12,480 bases of DNA from Bacteroidota bacterium (GCA_023393265.1 JAEWME010000439.1:1-12480); one strand, 5' to 3'. Positions 1 through 7,809 are shown, numbered from the stretch's first letter. Notes: a model not told the origin generated them from the sequence alone. A program made the numbers and translations.

Positions 1-1
1 A

Positions 2-904
2 ACCAGGTTAAAGCGCTTTTTGGCGCTGTTTTCAACCACCCTGGTTAGCTCGATCCTGATTGCCTTTGGCATCCTGCAGTTTTATGAGTCGCCACGTATG
101 AGAAGCCTGCACAAGGAAAACGAAAGGCTTTTGACACAATATGAACTGATGTACAAAGACCTTCAGACGATTGAAAAAGTGCTCGATGATATTGAACAGC
201 GCGACAACAACTTATACAGGGTGGTTTTTGAAAGCGACCCGATTCCGTCGACCATCCGCAGGGCTGGATTCGGTGGTGTAAACCGTTATTCGAGACTGGA
301 GTCTTTTGACAACTCGGAACTGGTAATCAAAACCGCCGAAAAGCTGGATGTTTTGTCGAAACAGGCCTACATTCAGGCCAAATCGTATGACGAGGTGATG
401 AAACTAGCTCTGAACAAAGAAGAACTAACCTCGTGTATGCCAGCCATCATGCCAATTTCGAACAAATCGCTGAAAAGCACTGCTTCGGGCTGGGGATACC
501 GCATTCATCCGATTTATAAAATCAAGCAGTTTCACTACGGAATGGACTTTACCGCTGCCATTGGCACCAAAGTATATGCTACCGGCGACGGTATTGTGAA
601 AGACGTGCAATCGATCGGCGGTGGCTATGGAAAATGGGTCCTGATTGATCATGGATTTGGCTACGAAACATTGTATGGCCACCTCAACGGGTTCAATGTA
701 AAAAAAGGAGATCGCGTGAAGCGAGGCAATGTAATTGGTTTTGTTGGAAACACCGGAACTTCAACCGGGCCGCACGTGCACTACGAGGTTCACAAAAACG
801 GAACACCCGTCAACCCGCAGTATTATTACTTTAAAGACCTGAATGCCCAGGAATACGAAAAGATGGTAAACATCTCATCCAATATTGGTCAAACCTTCGA
901 TTAA
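2..904 (+). CDS. Membrane-anchored M23 family metallopeptidase (5' end outside window)
   Basis: Probable zinc endopeptidase that cuts peptidoglycan cross-links in the periplasm. The reading frame is open to the left edge, so the gene probably begins upstream. The first possible start inside the window is a TTG at 20, which falls inside the hydrophobic segment and is unlikely to be real. Residues below count from that TTG. Residues 2-22 form one transmembrane segment, about 25-100 are charged and coiled-coil-like, and about 150-270 are the LytM/M23 domain. Its zinc and catalytic motifs are intact: HYGMD (H172, D176), YGHL (H221) and HVH (H252, H254), so it should be active rather than an EnvC-like activator. 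The MerR-type gene follows 11 bases downstream. Family and anchoring are clear. The exact substrate, and whether it acts in division, cell shape or turnover, cannot be seen. Confidence 0.9.
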   Translation, partial: TRLKRFLALFSTTLVSSILIAFGILQFYESPRMRSLHKENERLLTQYELMYKDLQTIEKVLDDIEQRDNNLYRVVFESDPIPSTIRRAGFGGVNRYSRLESFDNSELVIKTAEKLDVLSKQAYIQAKSYDEVMKLALNKEELTSCMPAIMPISNKSLKSTASGWGYRIHPIYKIKQFHYGMDFTAAIGTKVYATGDGIVKDVQSIGGGYGKWVLIDHGFGYETLYGHLNGFNVKKGDRVKRGNVIGFVGNTGTSTGPHVHYEVHKNGTPVNPQYYYFKDLNAQEYEKMVNISSNIGQTFD

Positions 905-915
905 CCTGAAAAACT

Positions 916-1251
916 GTGCCTTACAAAAAACCTAAAATAGAGAAAGTCTTTTATTCGATCAGCGAAGTAGCTGAGATGTTTGGTGTGAACACTTCGAATA
1001 TAAGGTATTGGGAAAACGAGTTCGACATTCTGAAGCCACACAAAAACAAAAAGGGCAACCGGATGTTTACTCCCGAAGATATTGAAAATCTGAGGATCAT
1101 TTACCATTTACTTAAAGAGCGCGGTATGACCATAAAAGGTGCACAGGCAAAGCTGAAAGAAAACCGCGAAGACACCTTGCAAAATGCCGAGGTTGTCCGC
1201 CGCTTGCAGGACATAAAACAAGCACTTCTGGAAATTAAGGAAGAATTGTAG
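916..1251 (+). CDS. MerR family transcriptional regulator (short form)
   Basis: DNA-binding protein of 111 residues. A winged helix-turn-helix of MerR type fills about residues 12-80 (SISEVAEMFGVN, then IRYWENEF, then NRMFTPEDIENL). A short C-terminal helix of about 30 residues probably serves for dimerisation. There is no C-terminal effector domain and no cysteine set, so a metal- or drug-sensing role is not supported. The start is GTG at 916. It is preferred because the very N-terminal residues MPYKKPKIEK look like the usual beginning of this Bacteroidota subgroup, and no upstream ATG lies in frame. It sits 11 bases after the M23 gene and 44 bases before the Nif3-like gene, so it is probably co-transcribed. 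Its targets are unknown. Confidence 0.9.
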   Translation: MPYKKPKIEKVFYSISEVAEMFGVNTSNIRYWENEFDILKPHKNKKGNRMFTPEDIENLRIIYHLLKERGMTIKGAQAKLKENREDTLQNAEVVRRLQDIKQALLEIKEEL

Positions 1252-1295
1252 TTATTCCGGATTTCAAATTCCAAATTTCAGGATCATATACCGAG

Positions 1296-2393
1296 ATGAA
1301 GATTAAAGACATCGCGCAAATTATTGAATCGGTGGCTCCCCTGGCCTACCAGGAATCGTACGACAATGCAGGACTGATCATTGGTCATCCGAACGATGAA
1401 ATTTCTGGCATCCTCATTACACTTGATGTTACCGAAGACGTAATAGATGAGGCTATTGCCAAAAAGCTCAACCTGATTATTGCCCACCATCCGGTTATTT
1501 TTTCAGGACTAAAAAAACTGAATGACAGAAACCTGACAGAACGCTGCGTGGTGAAAGCCATCCGAAACGAAATTGCCATTTATGCCGCGCACACCAACCT
1601 TGACAGTGTTTTTGGAGGTGTGAACAGTAAAATTTGTGAGAAACTGGGATTGCAGAACTGCCGAATTCTGGCACCGGTAAATGACTTCCTGAAAAAGCTG
1701 GTGACATTCGCACCAACAGCCGACGCCGAGAAAGTGCGCCATGCCCTGTTTGCCGCGGGTGCCGGAACGATTGGTAACTACGATTCGTGTAGTTATAACC
1801 TCGACGGGACTGGCACGTTCCGCGGAAATGAGCATACCAACCCGTATGCAGGCCAAAAGAACGAGTTGCATTTCGAAGCAGAAACCCGCATCGAAACCAT
1901 TTTCCCGAAGCACCTGCAGTCGAAAGTTATCAGGGCATTGCTTGAAGCACATCCTTACGAAGAAGTTGCATACGACATTTATCCGCTCGACAATGAGTTT
2001 CCGCAGGCCGGAATCGGTATGGTGGGCGAACTCCCTGAACCGATGGATGAATCGGAATTTCTACTGAAACTGAAGGATACTTTCGGTTGCAAAGTCGTCA
2101 GGCATACGCAACTATTGGGCAAACCAATCAGGAAAATTGCTGTTTGCGGCGGTTCCGGAGCGTCGTATCTTGGGCGGGCTAAAGCAGAAAAAGCTGATAT
2201 TTTTGTTTCGGGCGATTTTAAATATCACCAGTTTTTCGATGCTGAAAAAGAAATTGTCATTGCAGATATAGGTCATTACGAAAGCGAACAATTCACTAAA
2301 GAAGTTTTTTATGAATTACTTACAAAAAAATTACCTAAATTTGCAGTCCATTTGTCGGGCATAGAAACAAACCCGGTAAATTATTTGATCTGA
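1296..2393 (+). CDS. Nif3-like dinuclear metal centre protein (YbgI/NIF3 family), long form
   Basis: Cytoplasmic protein of 365 residues. The family forms toroidal hexamers with a two-metal site in each subunit. Its biochemical role is unsettled, although some members are annotated as GTP cyclohydrolase 1 type 2 homologues. Metal ligands seen here: HHP (H64, H65), AHTNLD (H99, D103) and the C-terminal GHYESE (H327, E331), matching the His/His/Asp/His/Glu pattern known from E. coli YbgI. The middle, about residues 130-235, is the inserted CutA/PII-like domain found in longer Bacteroidota and Firmicutes members and absent from the ~250-residue E. coli protein. ATG at 1296 is preceded by a weak AGGA at 1280-1283. 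The zinc-ribbon gene follows after 21 bases, a neighbour order I recall as common in Bacteroidota. The family call is firm; the reaction is not known. Confidence 0.93.
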   Translation: MKIKDIAQIIESVAPLAYQESYDNAGLIIGHPNDEISGILITLDVTEDVIDEAIAKKLNLIIAHHPVIFSGLKKLNDRNLTERCVVKAIRNEIAIYAAHTNLDSVFGGVNSKICEKLGLQNCRILAPVNDFLKKLVTFAPTADAEKVRHALFAAGAGTIGNYDSCSYNLDGTGTFRGNEHTNPYAGQKNELHFEAETRIETIFPKHLQSKVIRALLEAHPYEEVAYDIYPLDNEFPQAGIGMVGELPEPMDESEFLLKLKDTFGCKVVRHTQLLGKPIRKIAVCGGSGASYLGRAKAEKADIFVSGDFKYHQFFDAEKEIVIADIGHYESEQFTKEVFYELLTKKLPKFAVHLSGIETNPVNYLI

Positions 2394-2414
2394 AAAAGTT
2401 AAACAACAATAAGT

Positions 2415-3191
2415 ATGACAACACAGTACATCAGAGAAGAAAATAAAAGTGTTCCGATTAGCTCGAAGCTGAAAGCACTTTACGAGCTGCAAAATGTTGT
2501 TTCTGAAATTGATAAATTTAAAACCCTTCGTGGCGAGCTTCCATTGGAAGTTCAGGATTTGGAAGACGAAATTACCGGTCTGAAAACCCGCCTCAGCAAC
2601 TACGAAGACGATATCAAAGATTTGGAAACGGCTATCCACAACAAAAAAATTGCCATTAAAGAATCAGAAACCCTGATTTCAAAATACACCGAACAGCAGA
2701 ACAACGTTCGTAATAACCGCGAATTTGACTCGCTGAGCAAAGAAATTGAATTTCAGAAACTCGAAATTGAGCTTTCAGAAAAACGCATCCGCGAATTCAC
2801 GGCAGAGCTTGCCAGCAAAAAAGAAGCCATTGCCAATTCGTCTGTTGCCCTGAAAGAAAGACTGGAAGACCTTGACCGCAAACAGCGTGAACTGGAAGAA
2901 ATTACTGCTGAAACGCAGATCGAGGAAGAACGACTGAAAGCTAAATCAGAAAAGATTGAAGGTAACATCGAACCACGTTTGCTGACAGCCTTCAAACGTA
3001 TCCGTAAAAATGCACGAAACGGATTGGCTGTTGTAACCGTTCAGCGCGACGCCTGCGGTGGTTGCTTCAACAAAATTCCGCCACAGCGCCAGATGGACAT
3101 TGCTTCACGCAAAAAAGTAATTGTTTGCGAATACTGCGGCCGCATTCTCGTCGACAAAGACATTCTGAACCAGGATGATACTGCTGAATAG
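2415..3191 (+). CDS. Coiled-coil C4-type zinc ribbon protein (COG1579 / zf-RING_7)
   Basis: Cytoplasmic protein of 258 residues. About residues 20-190 form a long, highly charged antiparallel coiled coil rich in Glu and Lys. The C-terminus carries a four-cysteine zinc ribbon (CGGC at 214-217 and CEYC at 238-241) with the family's NKIPPQRQ segment between them. Family members are often suggested to bind nucleic acid, but no function is firmly established. The usual length is about 240-260, so it is full length. ATG at 2415 lies 21 bases after the Nif3-like stop, which implies co-expression. It is the last gene before the terminator at 3217-3249. Nif3-like and zf-RING_7 genes are frequent neighbours, and a shared function has been suspected on that basis only. 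Confidence 0.92.
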   Translation: MTTQYIREENKSVPISSKLKALYELQNVVSEIDKFKTLRGELPLEVQDLEDEITGLKTRLSNYEDDIKDLETAIHNKKIAIKESETLISKYTEQQNNVRNNREFDSLSKEIEFQKLEIELSEKRIREFTAELASKKEAIANSSVALKERLEDLDRKQRELEEITAETQIEEERLKAKSEKIEGNIEPRLLTAFKRIRKNARNGLAVVTVQRDACGGCFNKIPPQRQMDIASRKKVIVCEYCGRILVDKDILNQDDTAE

Positions 3192-3216
3192 TAAAGACTC
3201 ACAATATCAATATGAG

Positions 3217-3249
3217 AAAGCCATCGGAAAAATCCGGTGGCTTTTTTAT
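3217..3249 (+). terminator. Intrinsic terminator of the M23-MerR-Nif3-zinc ribbon operon
   Basis: A 12-bp stem (3217-3228 with 3233-3244, one T-G wobble) encloses an AAAA loop and runs into a T-rich tail at 3242-3249. It begins 26 bases after the zinc-ribbon stop and ends just before the stop of the convergent MG2 gene. On the minus strand the tail is only three T's, so termination in that direction would be weaker. Confidence 0.85.
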
Positions 3250-3251
3250 TC

Positions 3252-5636
3252 CTAGTGCTTCACCTCATACTTCGCAACGCCCCGACACAACTTCCCTTCC
3301 CTGGTCACACCTTCCACCACCACCTGCACTTCGCCGGTTTGGTCGCTGTTGAAAAAGGATACCCAGGCTGTTCCATCCTCATCGGTTTCTACCACCGGAT
3401 TCCAGTACAGTGTGCTCCGATAATCTTTTTTGACGTCGCTTTGGTCTTCTGAATTGTCATAATCAGGAGAATAAAAATGGCGGATAACAGAATAGCCAAC
3501 CAATTTTACGGCTGTAACTCCCGGGGCTTCCACTGTTATTTTATTTTGCTGTCCTCTTTTTGAATAAAAGAAAATTGCGGGGCCAAAGCCTTGTGGAACA
3601 GGCGCTGTTTTTACAAACTCAACTTTATCAAAAGAACTCGCTGGTTCAGCCAAAATCATATCCGATTCGACTGGCATCCCATTTAAAAAGTAGTGAACAT
3701 CCTTTACAGCAAAGCTTCTCCATGCCGGAGAATTGGCTTCCATTGACTCCAAAATATTCCCGTAAACATCATCAACTTTTGAAATATCAAATACATAATC
3801 GGGTCTTTTGTAGGGCCGCATGTGTCCATCATCTTTTTTCGTTTTTCGGGCCATAATATTGATATCGCCAATCAAAACAGTGTCGCTCAAATGCCACTTT
3901 TTATTCAGCAGTTCGGGGCTCAGTTCGCTTAGATAAGTAATTGTTTTGTTTTCTTCTTCCCCTTTATACTGGTAAACAAGAGGCAGGATGCTTGCTTTGG
4001 GCGGCATATTTAGCGATCTGTCAACCTCTACAAACGTATTCCTTTTGCCCCGGGCATTCACCGCCTGGAGTGTTACGTCTATCGTGTCATTGAAGTAAAG
4101 TCCCGAAAACAAAAACCTGCCAAGCGAGTCGGTTTGCTGCTGGTGTACACTTAGTAGAGTATTGACCGTCATCATGGTAACTTTTCCATTTTTAACAGGA
4201 CGATGGATGGCAATCGTGGTGACTTTGCCCCGAAGCTCTATTGAAGTATCGGGCCGGTAAACAATTTCAGGATATTTATCCGCTGCTATTTCTTTCCATT
4301 CAAAAGTGCGGTAGCCGTGGGTAAGCATCAGGTTATCGAGCGCTGTTTGTGTCGAAAGGCTGTCGTCTTTGAAGTAATAGGCCGGGCCTTCTACCAAACC
4401 TTTCAGTTCCGAACTCAGCAAAAAGCGCGTCAAGATGTTTTCAGGCCATTGCTCTGTTTGACTGGTAGTTTCGGTGTGATAAACCGAAACCGAAAGATTT
4501 GCCAGTGCCGGATTTTCTTCTTTGGTTAGCGTGTACAAATCCAGTATCACTTTTTCCCGCGGGTGATATTCGGTCTTTTCAACTTCTATTTTTACATCCA
4601 ACTGGTCGTGGTGGTTCACAAACACCAGTCGCTCGCAGCGGGGTATCCTGGATTCGTCGAACAACGTGAGCCTTGCTATGCCTGTTGGAAAATGGCTTTT
4701 GTCGACCGTAACCGTTCCTTTTCCTGAGAGAATTTCAACTTCTCCGTGGTAATAAACCTGACCTCCGGATTGCCCCACTACAAGGTATTTGCCATTGGTC
4801 ATTCCATTTTGGCTCACTTCCAGCCTGACAGACGCAGTGTCATCTGCTGAAACGTGCATCATTACACCTGTTTCGGCAGCAACCGGCAACGTAACTTCCA
4901 TCGGGATACTTCCGGCAACCGTCACCTCTGCCATGTACCGCTCGCCGGCTTTGGGGGTAATTTCGAGGCTGCCCATGCCTTTGTACAGGCTTTTTATTTG
5001 GGCTACCTCGTTACCTTTGCCATCTGTCACCACGCCTTCCGCTTCAAGCCCTTTCCCATGCCGGTCGGTTACCTTAAAGGCCAGCCGGTTATCAGCGCCC
5101 GACAAGAAAGTACCGCCCTCGGGGAAAAACCGGAAATCAATGTCACGCAGTTTCAGTTCATCTGTTTCCGGTGTTTGCGCTTTGTCTCTCAGATTCCAGA
5201 TAACAAGGTCGCGGCGGTAGAACCATTGTTCATCAAAATTTCTCAGCCAGTTGGTGTAGGCTCTAATTTGGTACATCCCGCTCGAAAGTGTATCGGCCAA
5301 ATGGATGTCGCCATACGAAAGGCCGTTTTGTACCCAGCAGATATTACGGTAAACCACTCCGCCACGGGCATTCAGCAACTCAACATACAGATTGCCGACA
5401 GAAAGTGGTGAATTTTTCAGGTAGGCTTTGAACCAGATGTCTTCGTTGGCCCAGTATGATGGCCGGTCGAGGTGCAAATAAATTTTTTCCTGCGGATACT
5501 CATGATTAAACGCATTGGCTTTGGCAACCAATTGTTGTTCGTCAGCCGCGGAACTTGTGAATGGCCGGTAGGACTGAAGGCTCAGAAAGATCAGAAAAAA
5601 AACAAGCAGGCAACTTGGAAAAACTATTCTTTTCAT
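3252..5636 (-). CDS. Secreted MG2-domain protein with degenerate TonB-plug-like region
   Basis: Predicted exported protein of 794 residues, start ATG at 5636. An in-frame TTG at 5720 would add 28 polar residues before the signal peptide and is rejected. Residues 1-25 are a signal peptide (MKRIVFPSCLLVFF...). No lipobox Cys follows, so it is probably periplasmic or outer-membrane associated. The EKIYLHLDRP motif at 50-59, then IWFKAYL, marks an alpha-2-macroglobulin MG2-like domain. Several beta-sandwich segments follow, then the LMLTHGYRTFEW box usual in this Bacteroidota family. About residues 615-695 resemble a TonB-receptor plug (FLNGMPV at 650, FDKVEFVKTA, AIFFYSKRG). There is no beta-barrel after it. 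The end (RSTLYWNPVV at 740, then FFNSDQTG) matches the family's closing domain. No thioester motif and no protease are seen. Function is unknown; a surface or adhesion-type role is only a guess. Confidence 0.82.
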   Translation of the reverse strand: MKRIVFPSCLLVFFLIFLSLQSYRPFTSSAADEQQLVAKANAFNHEYPQEKIYLHLDRPSYWANEDIWFKAYLKNSPLSVGNLYVELLNARGGVVYRNICWVQNGLSYGDIHLADTLSSGMYQIRAYTNWLRNFDEQWFYRRDLVIWNLRDKAQTPETDELKLRDIDFRFFPEGGTFLSGADNRLAFKVTDRHGKGLEAEGVVTDGKGNEVAQIKSLYKGMGSLEITPKAGERYMAEVTVAGSIPMEVTLPVAAETGVMMHVSADDTASVRLEVSQNGMTNGKYLVVGQSGGQVYYHGEVEILSGKGTVTVDKSHFPTGIARLTLFDESRIPRCERLVFVNHHDQLDVKIEVEKTEYHPREKVILDLYTLTKEENPALANLSVSVYHTETTSQTEQWPENILTRFLLSSELKGLVEGPAYYFKDDSLSTQTALDNLMLTHGYRTFEWKEIAADKYPEIVYRPDTSIELRGKVTTIAIHRPVKNGKVTMMTVNTLLSVHQQQTDSLGRFLFSGLYFNDTIDVTLQAVNARGKRNTFVEVDRSLNMPPKASILPLVYQYKGEEENKTITYLSELSPELLNKKWHLSDTVLIGDINIMARKTKKDDGHMRPYKRPDYVFDISKVDDVYGNILESMEANSPAWRSFAVKDVHYFLNGMPVESDMILAEPASSFDKVEFVKTAPVPQGFGPAIFFYSKRGQQNKITVEAPGVTAVKLVGYSVIRHFYSPDYDNSEDQSDVKKDYRSTLYWNPVVETDEDGTAWVSFFNSDQTGEVQVVVEGVTREGKLCRGVAKYEVKH

Positions 5637-5797
5637 CGATTCAGGTCCATTAAGTGAAGAAAAACGGGAAATATTCTTCCGGCCAAAATCAACAGCTTTC
5701 CCTAGTTGGGGTTGGGTCAATTATTATGCCAGAAAGTCCATTAAGTTAAACAAAATCAATGGACTTTTGCAAATAAAAATATTGTTTTTGAGCAGTA
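5637..5797 (-). promoter_or_regulatory. Leader of the MG2 gene: hairpin and repeated 11-mer
   Basis: Non-coding gap between the glycine-rich TPM gene and the MG2 gene, both on the minus strand. It holds a perfect 10-bp inverted repeat (5733-5742 and 5758-5767, 15-base loop). It also holds two copies of the 11-mer GTCCATTAAGT (plus-strand reading) at 5645-5655 and 5736-5746. One copy forms an arm of the hairpin; the other lies just upstream of the MG2 start codon. The hairpin lacks a T-tract on the minus strand, so it would be a poor intrinsic terminator for the lemA operon. A minus-strand TGATTTTG at 5684-5691 matches five of six defined bases of the Bacteroidota -7 element TAnnTTTG, without a clear -33 partner. 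Confidence 0.45.
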
Positions 5798-6595
5798 CTA
5801 CCAGCTGCCTCCGGCACCACCGCCTCCAAAGCTTCCGCCTCCAAAACCACCGAAACCTCCTCCGCCGCCGAAGCCTCCGCTTCCGCCAGAGAAACCACCC
5901 CAGGAGCCCCGGCCCTGGTTATTTCCAAGCAATCCAAGTGCAATCCAGAATGGGAGGTTTCCGCGCGAGCTGTAATGACCGCCTCTTCCTCCACGGAAAA
6001 TCGAGAAGATGATGATCGCAATCAGGATAACGAGTATGAAACCGCCACCTGCATCAGATCCTCCCTTTTCGGTTTTCTTTTGATAAGCTTCTGCAGTAAA
6101 TTCGCCTGCGGCAAGTCCCATAAGTACCTTGGTTCCAGCGTGTAATCCGCCGTAAACATCACCATTCTTAAAATGCGGGATCATTTCATAATCGACCACA
6201 TTCCGGTTTGCGACGGCATCGGGTATAACGCCTTCCAATCCATATCCGACAGCAACAAACACCTGTCCTTTTTCGTTGCCCGTTTTCGGTTTGAAAACAA
6301 CGACAATGCCATTGTTTTTTCCTTTCCGGCCAACACCCCATTGTTCGCCAATTTTAAACGCGAGATCCGAAATTTCGTACCCGTTCAATGTTGGTAGTGT
6401 AACAATGCAAATCTGTGTTGAAGTTTGATTGTCGAAATTAACAAGTTCTGATTCAAGCTCCTGTTCCTCCTGATCGGATAGCACGTTGGCCAAGTCATTA
6501 ACCAACCGCGGCGGATTGGGACGTTCAGGAATGTCCTGCGAAAAAACGGAGAACGAAAACAGGGCAAGTACCAGCAAAAATATAATACGCTTCAT
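5798..6595 (-). CDS. TPM domain protein with signal peptide and glycine-rich tail (YgcG type)
   Basis: Exported protein of 265 residues. Residues 1-20 form a signal peptide ending FSVFSQ. The TPM domain (PF04536) spans about 30-165 and shows LVNDLANVLS, QWGVG and GYGLEG. A transmembrane helix lies at about 185-200, and the tail from 202 is dominated by Gly with Phe, Ser and Trp, ending GGSW. This fits a periplasmic TPM domain anchored in the inner membrane. TPM domains are known from plant TLP18.3 and Psb32 (photosystem II repair); the bacterial role is unclear. It is the third gene of the lemA-TPM-TPM set, 7 bases after the second TPM gene. The Gly-rich tail is typical of the YgcG group and not a sign of transfer. 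Confidence 0.92.
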   Translation of the reverse strand: MKRIIFLLVLALFSFSVFSQDIPERPNPPRLVNDLANVLSDQEEQELESELVNFDNQTSTQICIVTLPTLNGYEISDLAFKIGEQWGVGRKGKNNGIVVVFKPKTGNEKGQVFVAVGYGLEGVIPDAVANRNVVDYEMIPHFKNGDVYGGLHAGTKVLMGLAAGEFTAEAYQKKTEKGGSDAGGGFILVILIAIIIFSIFRGGRGGHYSSRGNLPFWIALGLLGNNQGRGSWGGFSGGSGGFGGGGGFGGFGGGSFGGGGAGGSW

Positions 6596-6602
6596 GGTTC
6601 AG

Positions 6603-7046
6603 TTATGAGTTTTTACCGAATGATATCTCATCCGACAGTTCGTTGACATCGTTACTTTGATACGGGAAATGAGTCTTCAACTGCTCTCCCGCCATCAGGA
6701 TTCCGGTAGAAACACCTTCCGCAAATTTTCCATCTCTGAAAAAAACCAGCATGGTTTCTTTGATGTGGTCCCAGAAATTTTCAGGCACCAACTGGTTGAT
6801 TCCGGAGTCGCCCAGAATGGCAAACTTTCGGTCGTTCACAGCCAGGTAGAACAACACACCATTTCGTTGGGCAGTCTTGTGCATTTCGAGTTGCTCAAAG
6901 ATGTAAGCAGCCCTGTCGAGCACATCTATTTTACAACTGCCTTCAACGTGCAGACGTATTTCTCCTGAAGTATTTTGCTCAGCTTCGGCAATGGCATCAG
7001 TAATCTGCCGCTTTTGCTCTTCGCTGAAGAAGTTCTGGGCTGACAT
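6603..7046 (-). CDS. TPM domain protein without signal peptide
   Basis: Protein of 147 residues that is almost entirely one TPM domain (SGEIRLHVEG at about 27-36, then NGVLFYLAVNDRKFAILGD, and the C-terminal helix FAEGVSTGI). Neither end is hydrophobic, so it is predicted to be cytoplasmic, unlike its downstream paralogue. The start ATG at 7046 is the natural one, beginning shortly before the domain. It sits 100 bases after lemA and 7 bases before the glycine-rich TPM gene. A lemA gene followed by a short and a long TPM gene is a recurrent Bacteroidota arrangement. The two paralogues probably face opposite sides of the membrane. Biochemical activity is unknown. Confidence 0.9.
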   Translation of the reverse strand: MSAQNFFSEEQKRQITDAIAEAEQNTSGEIRLHVEGSCKIDVLDRAAYIFEQLEMHKTAQRNGVLFYLAVNDRKFAILGDSGINQLVPENFWDHIKETMLVFFRDGKFAEGVSTGILMAGEQLKTHFPYQSNDVNELSDEISFGKNS

Positions 7047-7081
7047 TCTTTACGATTTTAGTATTGATGAAAATAAGTTGT

Positions 7082-7134
7082 GGGTTCAAACTACAAGCTC
7101 CTGCCGAATGACTAAACTAGTGTAACCTGAACCC
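7082..7134. repeat. 7-bp inverted repeat between lemA and the first TPM gene
   Basis: GGGTTCA at 7082-7088 and TGAACCC at 7128-7134 form a perfect dyad with a 39-base spacer, within the 100-base gap between lemA and the first TPM gene. There is no T-tract, so it is not a good terminator. It might be an RNA-stability or partial-attenuation structure. Short arms make chance possible. Confidence 0.3.
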
Positions 7135-7146
7135 TTTGACTGAAGC

Positions 7147-7737
7147 TTAAAATTTGACTTCAGGAGCTTTTTCGGCACCTTTCTCAGCTTCGAAATAAGC
7201 TTTCTTCTCGAAACCAAACATTCCGGCGAAAATATTCCTAGGGAATTTCCGGATTTCAGTATTATAGGCCTGAGCGCTTTGGTTGAATTTCTGACGTTCA
7301 ACGGTAATTCGGTTCTCGGTACCTTCGAGCTGCGCCTGCAAATCGAGGAAATTCTGGTTGGCCTTTAATTCCGGATATTTTTCAACCACAACCATCAAGC
7401 GACCCAATGCTGACGACAATCCGGATTGTGCATTCTGAAAGTTCTGAATAGACTGAGCATCCAGTTTTGTCGGATCGACTGTAACCTGCGTAGCTTTTGC
7501 CCGTGCTTCGATAACCCCCGTTAAAGTTTCCTTTTCAAAATCGGCGTATCCTTTCACCGTATTTACCAGGTTTGGAATCAGGTCCGATCTTCTCTGATAA
7601 ACATTTTCAACCTGTCCCCACTGAGCGGTGACACCTTCTTCGAGCGTGACCATACTGTTGTATGAACTTTTCACCCATGAATAGGTTCCAAAAACAATTA
7701 CGGCAATCACTGCCAAAATAATCCAAATCTTCTTCAT
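7147..7737 (-). CDS. lemA: LemA family protein
   Basis: Inner-membrane protein of 196 residues. Residues 4-20 are one N-terminal transmembrane helix, followed by the long alpha-helical LemA domain with its signature YNSMV, VTAQWGQVENVYQRRSDLIPNLV and VKGYADFE (about 27-72). There is no lipobox Cys. Length is usual for the family. The name comes from a Listeria antigen; the molecular role is unknown. Its constant pairing with TPM proteins suggests a shared membrane complex. It is the first gene of a three-gene minus-strand set and is divergent from the urocanate hydratase gene. The start ATG at 7737 is well placed directly before the membrane segment. A promoter-like pair lies upstream at 7780-7809. 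Confidence 0.95.
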   Translation of the reverse strand: MKKIWIILAVIAVIVFGTYSWVKSSYNSMVTLEEGVTAQWGQVENVYQRRSDLIPNLVNTVKGYADFEKETLTGVIEARAKATQVTVDPTKLDAQSIQNFQNAQSGLSSALGRLMVVVEKYPELKANQNFLDLQAQLEGTENRITVERQKFNQSAQAYNTEIRKFPRNIFAGMFGFEKKAYFEAEKGAEKAPEVKF

Positions 7738-7779
7738 GTTATTTTCTTTTTATTTAGTTTCCAAGTTAACAAATTCTGA

Positions 7780-7809
7780 ACAATCTATGACATAAGTAAG
7801 TGTTGCAAA
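7780..7809 (-). promoter_or_regulatory. Candidate lemA promoter
   Basis: On the minus strand, TTTG (7809-7806) is followed 18 bases later by TAGATTGT (7787-7780). The Bacteroidota pattern is TTTG at -33 and TAnnTTTG at -7, usually 19-21 bases apart, so the -33 is exact and the -7 and spacing are approximate. It would give a 5' leader of about 35 bases. A second possible -7 (TAACTTGG at 7768-7761) lacks a -33. The -33 overlaps the 9-bp tandem repeat. Confidence 0.35.

Noticed and set aside
4789..5411. Plus-strand open frames opposite the MG2 gene (4789-5220 and 4854-5411)
   Set aside because: They overlap each other and a convincing minus-strand protein, and have no domain or start context.
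5637..5720. Upstream TTG start at 5720 for the MG2 protein
   Set aside because: It would place 28 polar residues before a classical signal peptide; ATG at 5636 directly precedes it.
5798..5990. Repetitive GC-rich stretch near the end of the glycine-rich TPM gene as a DNA repeat or mobile feature
   Set aside because: It is the codon-level result of the Gly/Phe/Ser-rich protein tail common to YgcG-type proteins.
7082..7134. tRNA-like look of GGTTCAAA with a paired GAACCC
   Set aside because: No acceptor stem, D-arm or anticodon arm can be built around it; only a short dyad remains.
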